Source of the DNA: Bigelowiella natans CCMP2755 | Lineage: Eukaryota > Cercozoa > Chlorarachniophyceae | Assembly (NCBI GenBank): GCA_000320545.1 | Contig: ADNK01003007.1 | Location: 32,501-67,927 of the forward strand | Direction of reading: 5' to 3' | DNA: 35,427 nucleotides | Shown here: piece after piece, positions 1 to 11,636 of the stretch | Position numbering within the stretch: the first letter of the stretch is position 1 | Layout of the letters: the number at the start of each line of letters is the position of its first letter | The notes under the pieces: generated by a model | The model's input: the letters and a program-made list of their open reading frames with translations, nothing else | What the model was told of the DNA's origin: nothing | Database searches by the model: none | Translations under genes and position numbers: made by a program

Positions 1-345
1 AGTGCACGCATTTCTCACGTCTCTTAGGTGCTCGAGTCGCCGGGCTATTTTCCCCAACGAGAAGGATCTTAGCGACGATTGGGTTATTTGTTTTGAGGAG
101 GAGGAGGAGGAGGGGGAGGAGGGGGAGGAGGAAGAGGAGGGGCAGAATGTTAAGAAAGACGATATTGACAAGCATATGACGTGCTGAAAAGGAAGTTAAC
201 AAGGGAAGATATTCATGAAGAATAAGGGAAAAGAAGAAAGATAACTGTGTTCTTGCAATGATAAGAAAATCTCCTTAATGCCCTGAAACAGTGTTAATTA
301 GTGCAGCATTGACTATCTATCGATGAAGTGCGTGCACGCGCCTAC

Positions 346-1219
346 ACAACCCTTTGAGCATCTTTAGGTATTTGTCGGTGAAGAAAAGGGGAATCGTCGG
401 GAAGCTCTCGGGGAGAATGGAGATGTACGGCTCGAAGAAACTTCCTATAAAATCACCAAAAATAAAAACAAGAAGAAAAATAGAAGAAACTAAGCAATTT
501 ATCTTAAAATAGGCACAGATTTTCCCAACCCATCCAAACGCACAGCAGATGGTAAATCTTCAACGTCATCACCCTCTCCCTCTCCCTCCCACCCCTTCAT
601 GCTTTCACTCGCCTTTTCCTTTTGCCCTTTCTTGCAGAAGATACACCGCCAACCACGTGTGAGACGATTCAACATGTGCCTTTGTCCAAATGGAGAAGAT
701 TCAGCCAAAAGCAGATTATACGACAACGCTACTTGCTTTTCTTTGCACAGCCTTATCCCCCCCCCGCCCCCCCCTCCCCCCCCCTCCCCCCCTCGCACAC
801 ATACTTGCGTACACACGCAACGCATCTGACTGACTCAGTTTGACAGCACCCAAGAGCGCTACTTACGGTTGATAATAACACACCTTTGCTTTGGTGATGA
901 GCTTGCACATAGCCGATGCCTTGGCCTGGACAGCAGCAAGGGGGGGTGGGGGGGGGGGAGATAAGGAAAGTGTGGGTATGTCGTTGTCGTTGTTGTTGTT
1001 TTTGTTGTCGTCGTCATTGTTGATTTTGAGTTTTGGCCGATTTCGATAAGGATCATGCAGCCACTACGACTACTATTACTACAACAACTACTACTACTAT
1101 CATACTACATATATGCGTCGTTCTATCACCATTTCAGACGTCATAATGAACTCCAATGGCACGAATAGAATCTGCTGTTGAGGCTCTAGCTCTTTTAGCG
1201 CATGTACCTTTGGTTATAT

Positions 1220-1253
<34 letters not shown>

Positions 1254-1686
1254 GGATGATGAAGAAGAAGAGGAAGAAAGCGACAACGCAGAGGCGGTGG
1301 AGAAGGAGGGGGGGGGGAAGAAAAAGAAAGAGGAGCGATGTTAACACATCGAGACGCTGTTGAACATGTTTGTCTAATACACATAATTTTGGGGAAAAAT
1401 GAAAATAATATGTATCTTTGAATGCACAAAGCGAGAACCAGCACTTTAGAAGAAGCAGACAATCATCGTGTGTTCTCGATTCTAAGGGCTTGTACGTCAT
1501 ATGCACATCACGACAACCCCCTTCCCCCCCCCCCCCCCCCACTCTTCCTTCCCCAACGTGTTTATCTCACCCCTCGATGGGTTTGCGAATATCTTCTCAA
1601 AAAAAAATCAGGAAATCTGGGTTGTAGTGTCAGGGGGGGCTATCAGTATTCGGGGTGCGTATGTGTGCGTGGGTGTGAAAGGATGG

Positions 1687-1736
<50 letters not shown>

Positions 1737-2017
1737 TCTGCTCGCTAAGTCGCTTGTGGCTGGATATTTCCCCTTCACAGCATGCGCTACAACGCCACCA
1801 GATTTATAGGAAACACGCGACGACGCTTTGTGTTCTTTGGATCGCTAATGGCAGTGTCAGGCACAGTCAATTGCCAGAGGTTTTTCCTCATATCGTTCCA
1901 CTCTCATCGTGCCTTCACAAGATTGTCAACGCAACAAGAATGCATCGATAGTTCAAGCATGCACGCTTACTTCGCGCCGCCTTTTCTCAGCCAATCCACC
2001 ATTTTGTAAAACTTGTC
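346..2017 (-). CDS. SET-domain protein lysine methyltransferase, SETD3/Rubisco LSMT type (partial, continues past left edge)
   Basis: Exons read on the minus strand: 2017-1971, 1171-1130, 925-884, 679-609 and 440-346. In order they encode FYKMVDWLRKGGAK, ILFVPLEFIMTSEM, AKASAMCKLITKAK, a segment with LAVYLLQERAKGKG, and FFEPYISILPESFP followed by LFFTDKYLKMLKG. This is the N-terminal half of the SET fold of SETD3/SETD4/LSMT proteins, which methylate lysine or histidine of protein substrates with S-adenosylmethionine. The last three junctions are in phase (phase 0, 0, 2). Between 1970 and 1175 at least one exon (the usual YRG segment) should exist, but I could not identify it. The start codon is also not identified; it should lie between 2018 and 2500. 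The catalytic NHS/Tyr part lies beyond the window. The acceptors before 679 and 440 end in AAG. The family call is firm; substrate and compartment cannot be inferred. Confidence 0.78.
1689..1738. repeat. (CT)n followed by (CG)n microsatellite
   Basis: A compound tract in the unresolved intron region of the SET gene. Confidence 0.9.
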
Positions 2018-2037
2018 CTGTGAGTGGTGTTAAAGGG

Positions 2038-2062
2038 GGAGGGGGGGGGGGGGGGGGGGGGG
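2038..2062. repeat. G-run (pyrimidine tract of a minus-strand intron)
   Basis: An almost pure run of G on the plus strand. Read on the minus strand it is the poly-C tract about 20 bases before the acceptor of the first SET exon at 2017. Confidence 0.7.
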
Positions 2063-2330
2063 TGAAAAACCCAAAAAACCAAAAAAAAAAGAATATTTTT
2101 CCCGACTTTAATTATTTTTGGCGCCCCCTTCTTTTGAAGAGGGGCCAACCAAAAACCGCCCCTTTTGGGTGTTTTCACGAAACCAACGAAAACCATATCG
2201 CCAAATGTACACCCCCCCTCGAGTAGTTTTCTGCCAGAAGAATTGCCAGCAACAACACACGGTCCAAAAAAATGTGGGGGGCCTATCCTTCGGGGGGGGG
2301 GGGAGAAAGAGAGAGTCGAGTCGATCTCAG
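2063..2330. other. Homopolymer-stretched segment, possible low-quality consensus
   Basis: Nearly every base in this stretch occurs in short runs (ccc, aaaaaa, ttttt, cccc, gggg). The pattern is unlike the surrounding DNA and resembles homopolymer-inflated consensus next to a long G-run. It lies upstream of the first recognised SET exon and may hide that gene's start. Confidence 0.35.
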
Positions 2331-2500
2331 GCGCAACTATATGATTCATGTAAAGTTGTTAGAGTGTAAAAAGTGCATTATTATACGATGTGTATTCGAA
2401 TGTAGAGATCGCGTTATCATTATACCGCGTCAGTGAGCAGTTTTTTCATCTGCGCCTACAAGGTAGAAGGCAGAAGAGTCAAGATCGGGGGGAAATGACA

Positions 2501-3402
2501 TCAAGCAGAACCATGAAAAAACGATTCAAGACAGCCGACCTTCCTCTCGTCGTGTTGTTTGCCCCTTTTCTTCTTCTTTGCGGCATTTGAGGGGGCTCTC
2601 ATCCCAGAGGAAGAGGAGGAGGAAGAAGCATAAGAGGAGCTCATATTGAGCTGAGCAAGGCCGGAAGTATAATACGAAAGCGCCTCCTCATATCTAGCAA
2701 TTCGGAACGGGGAAACGGGGAATGGGGGGGAAGGGGGGAGGACTTGTGGGTTGTCTGCGATCACTCGATTTAACATGCAGCAAATAGTGATATAGAATCC
2801 GAAATAACCGCATCGAACAGCTACGATTTAGGCACGAAGTCAAGAAAACGGCACGGGGCATTTGCGGGCGGTGCGTCCGTCCGCAGCTAGCGAGGCGATT
2901 CGAGATGCTCTTCGATCTGGCATGAGGGGGTTATGATGGCTTACTGCGAGCTCTTCTCCGCAGCGTATCCCAGTCTGAAATGCGCCTTCGGCCTACGGGA
3001 AGGTACGAGAGAACATCGTTATGAGTGACTGGGGTCATGAAGAGACGCATACGAGTTTATATATAATGTGTGCATATGCAGCGTGCGCACTCACCAAGTT
3101 GGATCTATCGAAACAGCAATCTTCGCGTCGTTCAGAGCCCGGCCGAATTTCCTGACGAGTTGGAGAGAAATGAGGATCATGAGAGATTATCACCAGCACC
3201 GCAGTGGCAACACCTATCTTCCTATCCCCCTCTCTACTGCTATCATAAAGTTGCAAAAAAAGAAAAGGTAGCAGTCTTCTCGCCATAGATGAATCTGTCG
3301 TCGTGTCTCTCTGCTTACCCCAGAGCACAGTAGGCTGCGGATCTATTCGCGTATAAAACCGCATCCTTTTTCCCATGACTGCTAATTGCCACGCCGTACC
3401 TT

Positions 3403-3443
<41 letters not shown>

Positions 3444-3981
3444 GCGGGGAGCAACATTAATAGTAGAGGCACTGTCCTGCTCTGCACGCAAAAAATTGTA
3501 GACAGCAAGACCGGGTAAATCCGGACAAAACAATGGGAAACCAACGCTATTCACAACAGAACAGTTCGCGGGATATTGCTATTGCGTGAAAAATAAGGAC
3601 GGTATTGCACATACATCTCCACAGCTTTGTCGAAGTTCCGATCCCGGAAGGCACAATCCGCTGCTTCCTGAGGGGCGGGGGGTGGGGGGGGGAAGGGAAT
3701 AGAGAGCACAGAGAGAGGAGTGAAAAGCGTGGACTAGATCAGCGCCTTGCCAGGCGTACTTTTCTAGAGCAGCGTCGAAGCAACCGCGCTTTAGAAACGA
3801 GGAAGGGGGAGGGCAGCATCGAGTTGAAGACTACCTTCGGGGAGTGATGTTTCTGGTCATTATGTTGCTTCGTTCTCGCCCTAATGTCTGCGACTGAGCG
3901 AGCGCTACCACCTGTCCCCCCTCCCTTCGAAAATCCCATCGCTGCCCCCCCGCCTTTGCGCCGGCGTCGTACGGAAGTCAT
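2501..3981 (-). CDS. Small tetratricopeptide-repeat (TPR) protein, about 185 aa
   Basis: Minus-strand exons: 3981-3835 (start, MTSVRRRRKGGG), 3667-3615, 3378-3319, 3151-3095, 2992-2945 and 2693-2501. All junctions are in phase and the sum is divisible by three. The TPR helices read FRDRNFDKAVE, then DAVLYANRSAAYCALGKFG, RALNDAKIAVSIDPTWPKAH, FRLGYAAEKSSQYEEALSYY and TSGLAQLN. This is the classic TPR pattern seen in Hop/STI1- and TTC-type scaffold or cochaperone proteins. The N-terminus is basic and Gly-rich; the C-terminus is a Ser run followed by a Lys/Arg-rich tail. No membrane segment or signal peptide is visible, so it is probably cytosolic or nuclear. The junction from 3615 to 3378 looks a few residues short for a TPR loop, so a small exon may be missing there. 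A (TG)n tract at 3407-3440 lies in that intron. Confidence 0.72.
3407..3440. repeat. (TG)n microsatellite in a TPR-gene intron
   Basis: An uninterrupted TG tract lying between TPR exons 3667-3615 and 3378-3319. Confidence 0.9.
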
Positions 3982-4236
3982 GTTGCAATCTCCCCTGCTA
4001 TGTATGGCGGACCAAGCACAGGGTTGCGTAGCTACTTTGGAAGGTGGTAGGGGGGTTGACTCGATCGAATTTAGAAAATATTTTACACGAAGAATATCGT
4101 AAGTATTTTTAATATAATAATAAAATTTAAAGTATGTAAATATACCTAAAAACATCTAAATTTTATGTTCTAAATCATCATTCTCTTAAAACAGGTCGCA
4201 GAACAACCGACTCCTCCTCGCCCCAGCTCCCCATCG
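3982..4236. promoter_or_regulatory. Divergent intergenic region between TPR and R3H genes, with probable 5'UTR intron
   Basis: About 255 bases separate the TPR start (minus) from the proposed R3H start (plus), so the two likely share a bidirectional promoter. The stretch 4070-4170 is strongly AT-rich. A good donor (GTAAGT at 4099) and acceptor (ACAG ending at 4194) suggest an intron in the 5' untranslated region of the R3H gene. No specific factor site was recognised. Confidence 0.35.
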
Positions 4237-4889
4237 ATGCGCTCGGCTTCGTCGTTCTGGGGCGCGAAGGGCAGGCGCAGTGCAAACCCGCCATCGCACT
4301 TCCGAGAGAGAAGGAGATCTGGCCCGGGGAAAGAGGAGAAATGCGTAAATCCGTTCGACACATCCTATGGAGGGGTCGCGCCTATCAATCTAACAACATA
4401 ACACGAAAGATGAATGCACGGGAATAAGAAAGTAATTGCGTGCTTTTTGATCAATTACAGGCTGCAATTTTCGAAGCTCTTCGAGATCCATACGCGCGGG
4501 CATTTGTGCTTCTTCTTGAGGAGGAATTATCCCATTTTGTAGGGACAGGAGGCTCCAGTGCGGTTGGTGATAGCCGCGCAGCTACCGTTGTTTTGCTATT
4601 CCCTGCGATGAATAACTGGATGCGGCTTATCGTTCATAAAACTGCATCAAGGTATGATTACGAAAGCAGGGGTCCTCCATGCCACCGATGTCGTGGTTGC
4701 ATTATGCATTTATTTGATCATTGCTATTATTTGTACAATGCAAGGTTTCATCTTGAGTCGAAGTCCATAGGCCTGTCAGCATCCCGCCGAGTCGCAGTTG
4801 TAGGGGAGATGATGATGTTTAGATCATTGGGCAGTGTGCAGAATCGAGAGCCAGAGAGCGGGATAAAGAGACAGAGAAAGAGAGAGAAA

Positions 4890-4924
<35 letters not shown>

Positions 4925-5752
4925 TGGGGGGAGGGGAGAATAGACGGAGGATATATTCCGTACTGAATATATGCCAACATCCTATCACAGAGACGTCGCT
5001 CTATCAGTCAGTCCCACCCCCCTGGTGCTTATTCTCGAGTGCCGTTACTACTCTCCGAAGACCTGGTAGTTGGTCGAGCCAAGCGCCGGCTGCTGAAGGA
5101 GAGCGGATGGAACGTGCTCGCCGGCTTTAAACTGTTGACTTCGGACAGCGAACATGGCCATGCAAGAGCACACGCTGAAGCTCTCCTCTTTCCCACTTTG
5201 GGAAAGGAGAGCAAGGGGGCGGAGAGCGGGAGCAGCGAGGATGACAGGCAGCGCGAAAGGCTGTTCGGTTATACTGGGCCGTTGTCTGGTGGGAAGGACG
5301 GGGAGAGGGGTGCGGCACGGCAGCACAGGGGTGGTAGCGTTGGGGGATATGAGGAGGAGGAGAGGGGGAATGAAAATGGGGAAGAAAAGAGGAAAGAGAA
5401 ACAAGGAATGGAACAAAGAAGAGCACACCGCGGCTGCTCGGATGATAGCGATGACGATAAAAACCTCCTCAAGGGCTGGGGCGACGTCGTTTTCTTTCAG
5501 AGCTTCATTCGTTGGTAAGTAAGTAGTAAATGGTTTTGAGCTTATGGTGATGGTAGTATTAGGTGTTATTGGAGGGTATGTTCTAAAAGCACTCCCCCCC
5601 GAAGATAAACTCAAATAAGAGGCCTTGTATCTATCCTTTGCTAGGCCAAGGTTTCTCAGTTTATGGGAAGAGCATCATGGAGAGACCGCAGAGGCAATAT
5701 GACTACCACTAGTTTTCTATACTCTTCCTCAAGCATAAGCATAATATAAACT

Positions 5753-5791
<39 letters not shown>

Positions 5792-6487
5792 TACATTTGC
5801 CGTTGTGCAGGAAGCAGGGTGGAGAGAGAACCAAGATCTCTCGGCAAACGACGTTGGAACGTCTCACATCATGCTGCTAGAGCTGTTGGACACTTCATTT
5901 CTCCCCTCTTCCTCCGCATCCCCCTCCCCTTCTCCTTCCGGCCCATCAGCAGTCGATACAGCGGCTACGAAGGAGAGAAGCGTGCGAGGGGCGGGGGGCG
6001 ACGAAGAAGAAGAAGCATCAGACACCAAAGCTCTCATCTCTTTGATAAACAACTCGCTAAGTCGCAACAATAGCAATAGCAGCAGCGATTCTAGATGGAA
6101 TCGTCGTTCCAACCGCTTTTCAGAACGTAGCAGTAGTAGCAATAGAAGCAATAGGAGCAATGGAACTGCCGTCGAGCGCGTCGTTGCATTGCCTCCCTCA
6201 TGGACATGGCCTGGGTCCTCAAGCCACGATGAAGCAGTAGGTGGGGGGGGGGAGGGGGGGGCACGAGGAGAGCGACAAATGCAGCAGCAGCAGGAGCATC
6301 ATCGTGGAAAGAGAAGGAAATTTCTCGTCGTGTTCTCCTCTGCTAGGGATGCAGATGCTCTGCATCACTCTTCCTCCCTAGCAGATCGTTCTCGTTCGAC
6401 AGCCGATCGGGGGGGGGGGAAGCGGGGGCGAAGTGGTGGTGGGGGACATAGACGCCATTGGCCTTTTAGGTAGAGATATATCTGATA

Positions 6488-6519
<32 letters not shown>

Positions 6520-6723
6520 CTCGTGCATCTCTTTATCGTCGCTCTCCTCCCCTTCTTCCTCCTCACCCCCCCGCTCCTCCTCCTCCTTTCAATGCCTTCA
6601 ATCATCATCTACCACATCAGGTGTTCAAAGCTGGCGGATGTGCCACGCGAGCTGCTGGCCATGTGCGGGTACCGGCCGGCGTTCGCGTCTTGCTTTCCAT
6701 TTGAAACTACTGTTTTGTTATAA
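4237..6723 (+). CDS. R3H-SUZ type single-stranded nucleic acid-binding protein with Ser/Arg/Asn-rich tail, about 470 aa
   Basis: Model exons: 4237-4344, 4461-4651, 4745-4833, 5040-5288, 5501-5514, 5811-6469 and 6621-6723; total divisible by three. Exon 2 gives LRDPYARAFVLLLEEELSHF and the R3H core MRLIVHKTASRFHLES, with the defining Arg-x3-His. SASRRVAVV follows after a clear intron (GTATGA...AAG). A SUZ-like patch with LLLSEDL and RAKRRLLKES comes next. This order matches R3HDM/ARPP21-like proteins that bind RNA or single-stranded DNA. Exon 6 encodes a long low-complexity region rich in Ser, Asn and Arg with poly-Gly and Gln runs. The last exon ends RELLAMCGYRPAFASCF...VLL. The R3H exons are firm. 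The 5289-5810 arrangement, including a 14-base microexon, is the weakest part; an alternative is one exon to the strong donor at 5515, which does not keep the tail frame. Confidence 0.7.
4892..4921. repeat. (GA)n microsatellite in R3H-gene intron
   Basis: A GA tract directly after the proposed exon 3 donor. Confidence 0.85.
5757..5790. repeat. (TA)n microsatellite in R3H-gene intron
   Basis: A TA tract 20 bases before the acceptor at 5810. Confidence 0.9.
6487..6515. repeat. (TA)n microsatellite in last R3H-gene intron
   Basis: A TA tract shortly after the donor at 6470. Confidence 0.9.
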
Positions 6724-7375
6724 TGGCGCGCTGATACACTCCTCTCGCTATCTGCCTTGAGAGCCGATAAATGCTGCAGATCTGAAGTGCCAACGCTGTC
6801 ATTAGCCTGACTCTATTTAAAAATTGATTTATTCTCTCTTACCCTCTTCCCCTCCTCGCCGACAATTGACAATTGAAGGTTCCCAGGCCCTCCCATTCGT
6901 GCGGAGCATAGAAAACAAGGTGGTGGATGCTGATTTCTATACTAGTATTATATTTACCCACGCGTACACGCCTGTCCTCTAAGCAATGTCGTCCTTCCAG
7001 GAAATGCGGCAAAACGACTGATTCGAGCGGCGCTACCGAGCAGCACGGCATCAGCGGTTACACCAAAAAGAAGAAGCAGAGGCGCCCATTCCCTCCAAAC
7101 CCGCCTAGACACTGACAAGACGAACGAAGGAGGGCCTCACCCCATCGGAAACAGAAGCCGGCGCGATGAACGCCATCAATACGATGCCAACAGACGTGGA
7201 GGAGACAAGAGCAGCAATAAAGGAACCAGCCAAGGTGAAGAGGCAGGTAGAAGAAAAACCATCAAAATTAGACCTGGCTTCGGCGCATACCGACCGCGAG
7301 GAGCGACCCGTGGTACTCACCCGCCCTGATACAAAGGAATCGTGCATTGCAGCAATGCGATGCACGTTGTAGAAG
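6724..7375. other. Unresolved open region downstream of the R3H gene
   Basis: Three long frames overlap here. One plus frame is open from an acceptor-like CCAG at about 7001 to a stop near 7335 and is Arg/Gly-rich (RRDERHQYDANRRGGDKSS). A second plus frame starts with ATG at 7166 and is Glu/Lys-rich (PTDVEETRAAIKEPAKVKRQ), ending at 7372. The minus frame 7365-7105 is hydrophobic and has a good GTGAGT donor near 7325. None matches a family I know and I cannot choose. Bases 6724-6930 hold nothing I recognise. Confidence 0.3.
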
Positions 7376-8513
7376 TTCCTTGCTTACATTGCGCAAACAG
7401 CACGTCTCACTACGTGCATGCGGGTCTGTCCGTCCGGTCGTGTGTTTACAAGGCAACATGCGATCGACATTTGCGAAGGACAAGCTAGCAAGAAGATGCA
7501 CTGAAACATTTCAATAGCGAGCGCATGCACAATTCAATAATTGGCCGGCTCTGATTGACACGATCGGACGCGCGTCCATTATTCTTGGAGTTTATGTTGC
7601 TGCGCAGCATTGTCGGCATCATTAGTCTCGCTTACTGGTTGACACGCACAAATATTTAGAAGTTTATGACAATAGGCGAGTGCAGACGTGCACCCGCCAT
7701 GCTAGCATCAAATGTTTACATAAGATGGAGCCACACGCACAAAGAAGTTTAAAACGCACATGAATTCCGATTAATCCGCGTGTGCACGTAAAAGGTGAAT
7801 GACTAGTGTGTTGTCTAGCTGAGTCCGATTGATGACCCGTTTTGATCTTAGTGCAGCTAGGCAGTTTATGTAAAGCTGCTGATCATGCAAGTATCGTAAT
7901 CATTAGTACATGCATTGTTACCTGCTACACAGAACAGCTCTAGCTATCGCATCATGTACTTGTGTGTCCTCGTAGCGAATACACGAAGCGAATACACGAA
8001 GTGAACAATGTCTTTCGTTTCGGATGCACTTGGATTGTCCTAGTACACTTGCATGCAAAAACCTCTTCCGCACAACGTCAAATCAATATGAGACTCATTC
8101 TTTTTGTCGTTGACGACAGTCTTCTACGGCTAAGCAGGGCTGGTAATAATAAGCACAGGTGAAAGGACAGCACAATGGCATTTACGCTGGCTGCGGCGAG
8201 TTGTATGGCCGCTTATCTTGAACTGGAGCTTTCATCGGCCAATACCTAGCATAGTATCCATGAGAAAACCTCAATAACCGCTTTTCATTAGTAAATCCAA
8301 ACTTGCAACGCCGAAGCCGCCGAATCAGGAGACACCGAAAAAGGGAAAAAAACTAACTCTACCCTTATCTCTCAAGGCGGGAGGCAAGAGGAATACGTGC
8401 ATGGCAACGCCGTTTTATTAGTGGGACAGTTTTTCCAACGTAAAAAGTGAGAATTGCCCTTCTTTTAAAAACATTAACAAACGATGTTCTGGATGCTGTG
8501 GTAACGGCTGTGT
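7376..8513. other. Repeat-free intergenic island between convergent genes
   Basis: No supported exon in either strand. In contrast with the rest of the window there are no microsatellites or long G/C runs. It contains many short palindromic words (GCATGC, TGCA, CTAG, ACGCGCGT-like). Confidence 0.5.
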
Positions 8514-9214
8514 TTACCTAGGAGCGCCGTCCTCTCCATCCTCCTCCTCGCTATCGTCATCATCGACAAGTTCAGCTACGCCGTACATTTTCTGGAGGGA
8601 GGGAGGGAGGGAGAGAGAGAGAGAGAGAGAAAGAGGTGGAACGGAGAGAGAAGACACGCAAGAGCAGGGAGGGGCAAAGTAAAAATAAGAACCCGTGGTA
8701 GAGATAACTATATTATTCTTATCAGCTTCAGATTCATTTCAAATCCTAGGCTTTATATCTCGCCAGCGGCGCCACCATCGTTGTTATTTGCTTTTAAGCG
8801 GTTTGTCTACCCTCCTAGCCCCACCCCGAAAAATGGTATGGCTTTCTGCACCGAAATGCTCGAGTATCAAATGGGGGTGGGAAATTCAAAGTATGCGCTT
8901 TCACCTGTTCCAGCAGCATGCGTGAGCTCCTAGTAGCTTCCTAATGAGAACGACGGTGATGATGACGACGAAGATAATGATTATCACGATAATGATGGTA
9001 ACAGAAATAATGAAGGCACGCGGATAACAAAACCATCAGCAGCGACAAACAGAGCGAAGATTACAAGATAACGAATCACTAATCTCCGCAAAGAAATAGC
9101 GATGAGCGGTAGCACCAGCCTGCTAGGTTTTCCCTCTCACACACAGCCCCTCGCTAGATAGAGCTACTGTGCATCTCCACGCCTTATACTAGTACCAGCT
9201 CACTTACACTGTCT

Positions 9215-9251
<37 letters not shown>

Positions 9252-9585
9252 AAAACGCACACATACATACACACATACACATACACACACGCACGCATAC
9301 GCTCTTTCCCTTTTGTGGGCGAAAAAGATATCCTAATGCACACCTTGGCGTGATGGATGCAGGACTTCAAATCAGCTACTAAAACCGGGTTGGAAAGAGA
9401 GACCGGCGATGGCTCCGCCTCCTCCTGCACCTGTGCGTCTCCGCCCCCCTGCTTTCGGTCATCGTTCTCTCCATTCTTAGAGCCGACGGCCCCACCCTCC
9501 TTTCGGGAAGTATCCTTCTTTGCGGTGCTGATTTTGTCCGCACTGCCAGACTGTTTAGTCCCCTGCCGTGTAAAACGGAAATCAA

Positions 9586-9618
<33 letters not shown>

Positions 9619-11412
9619 AAACGATGATGGTGAGAGGCCGACCCTTATCATGACTATTCGGTACTGTTCAAAGGAAGGAAAAACATAATAGAGACGGCGA
9701 GGGAGGGGCGGGCGAGAGCACCAGTCGGTTTTTATAGCGTACGAAGGCCTCGATGAACTTGTTGCGTGAGACCGAGCCATCGCCGTCAACCTCCACATCT
9801 ATGCAGGGTATATAACAGCATACGTTCATTTCGCTACACCGCTGGGGCGGGTATATATCCATGCTTGTTCCAAAGACGTCATCGTCATTGCTATCTCCCT
9901 CCTCCTCCTCCTCCTCCACCACCTCCTCCTCCCTTTTCTCTTCAATCTCCATTCAATCCAAAACATCAGGAAATTCGAAAAATTGGGCAAATCGAGAGTA
10001 TCAGCCCTGCAGATTGGGACGATGTGGCGGGATGGTAAAACCCCTCAATATACGGTATATAGTACATAATGCCATAATGTTCTGCCCCCCCCCCCCCTCC
10101 CCATCCTGCTCCTCTGTACAAAGCCTCTACCTTCAAAGACGAAATGGGCTTCGTTGTGCAGTTTGGCCTGCAAAGGTGGCCAAAATTAGCACTTTTGATA
10201 GCAGTGGCATACGTCATTTGCAAAGCTCATTTAAACACTACTACGACTGACTTTCAGATATCATTTGGATGATGGCTACATATTGTGATGATTGACGATC
10301 TTTGCAGATCGAGGCTCTTTATATCTGTCTATTTCCACGAATTTATCATTTGGTCATTTAACTTGCTGCCCCCCCCCGCACCCATTCCCACCTTTGCCTC
10401 CTTGGCGTCGATGTGTCCATTTCCGTCAAGGTCCAAGCATTCGAAAAAATCTCCCACCTGAGTTGACGTTGGAGCTTTGAGCGAATGCGTTTAAGGAGTG
10501 GTGAAACTTTGCAGTGACAGAAATGATGACGATGGTGATGATAATCATGATGATAATGATGATGATAATGATGATGATGATGATAACGACGACGAGGATG
10601 ATAATCACAATAGAGAGGATTTACGAGAACACTGATAACACGGCAGCGACATGCCAAATTGCTCGGTAGCGATACGGCGTAGTACCAGCAGATGCTCCTC
10701 CTTGGACAACTGCGCCACGCTGGAGGCAAGAATAACGAGAATCAGATGAGCACTAGGGACGAAGAATAGAGGAAGGGGAGGGTGGAAAAGGACCGCTGGG
10801 AGATGAAAGATAACAGAATTTCTAGAGAGAATTCAGTTGCCGGTCTTATCAAACATAAGCGAGTTGTGTACAGCTTGTGTTCTTCCTATTGATGGTGTAT
10901 TTCTAACCCTGTGGTGTTGAAGGTGATATCCAAGTCTCCTTCAATCTTCAGATATTCCTTTTTATAGTGAAGAGTACGCGAGTCACAAACGACGCTGGGA
11001 TAAATGTGAGGGAGGGGGGAACAGCAGGAGAACGAAAATGCTTTCTGCATCTCCCCATGCATTTTGTAATAAATCTTCGTGTCGACTCTTTCTTCTATTC
11101 TCTCCGTTGACAATCCATTTAATGCCCCGTGCCTTCTGCCCTTTCTTCATCTCTCGTACTAGAGCTACACTCTATCTTAGAAAAACTTCCTATTTCTCAT
11201 CATCATCATTATCATTACCATCACCACCATCACCACCATTATCACAACTGAAGCTATAGCTTTTGTCGCAATTCGCATTTTTTGTTACTTTGAGCAGATA
11301 CTCTAGATGAGCTTCCTCCCCTGCATGTACCCGACGTCCGTTAACATGAGAGATTACCCACCCTTCTCGAACGCCTCTGTATTAATCAGCTACATTTTAT
11401 GTCTGTGCGTGG

Positions 11413-11447
<35 letters not shown>

Positions 11448-11605
11448 TGTGTGTGTTTGAGTGTTGGGGCGGAGTCTCTAAGGCGCATTGGACGCCGGAA
11501 AGATTTAATTTACACACTTTGCAAGAGCCTGGCTATTAGGAGCAACACCAGTAACTTCGTTGTGAGAGGAAAATCTGTTGTATATTTACAATCGGAAGAT
11601 TATAA

Positions 11606-11636
<31 letters not shown>

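Noticed and set aside
28-187. Plus-strand acidic frame (FPNEKDLSDDWVICF plus poly-Glu) with an acceptor-like TTAG before it
   Set aside because: It lies opposite the SET gene, most of its length is a GGA repeat, and nothing upstream supports it.
499-825. Minus ORF with CIFCKKGQ that looked like a zinc-binding exon
   Set aside because: A different frame of the same stretch (679-609) gives the conserved SET segment LAVYLLQE and joins its neighbours in phase.
1156-1344. Plus-strand ORF with poly-Asp/poly-Glu
   Set aside because: Product of GAT and GAA repeats; it overlaps antisense the firm SET exon 1171-1130.
1214-1462. Poly-His and poly-Ile frames
   Set aside because: Translations of a GAT/ATC microsatellite.
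9668-9952. Minus-strand ORF with ATG and poly-Glu in front of the second EF-hand
   Set aside because: The acceptor at 9799 joins the previous exon in phase and leaves the poly-Glu stretch, a CTC repeat, in the intron.
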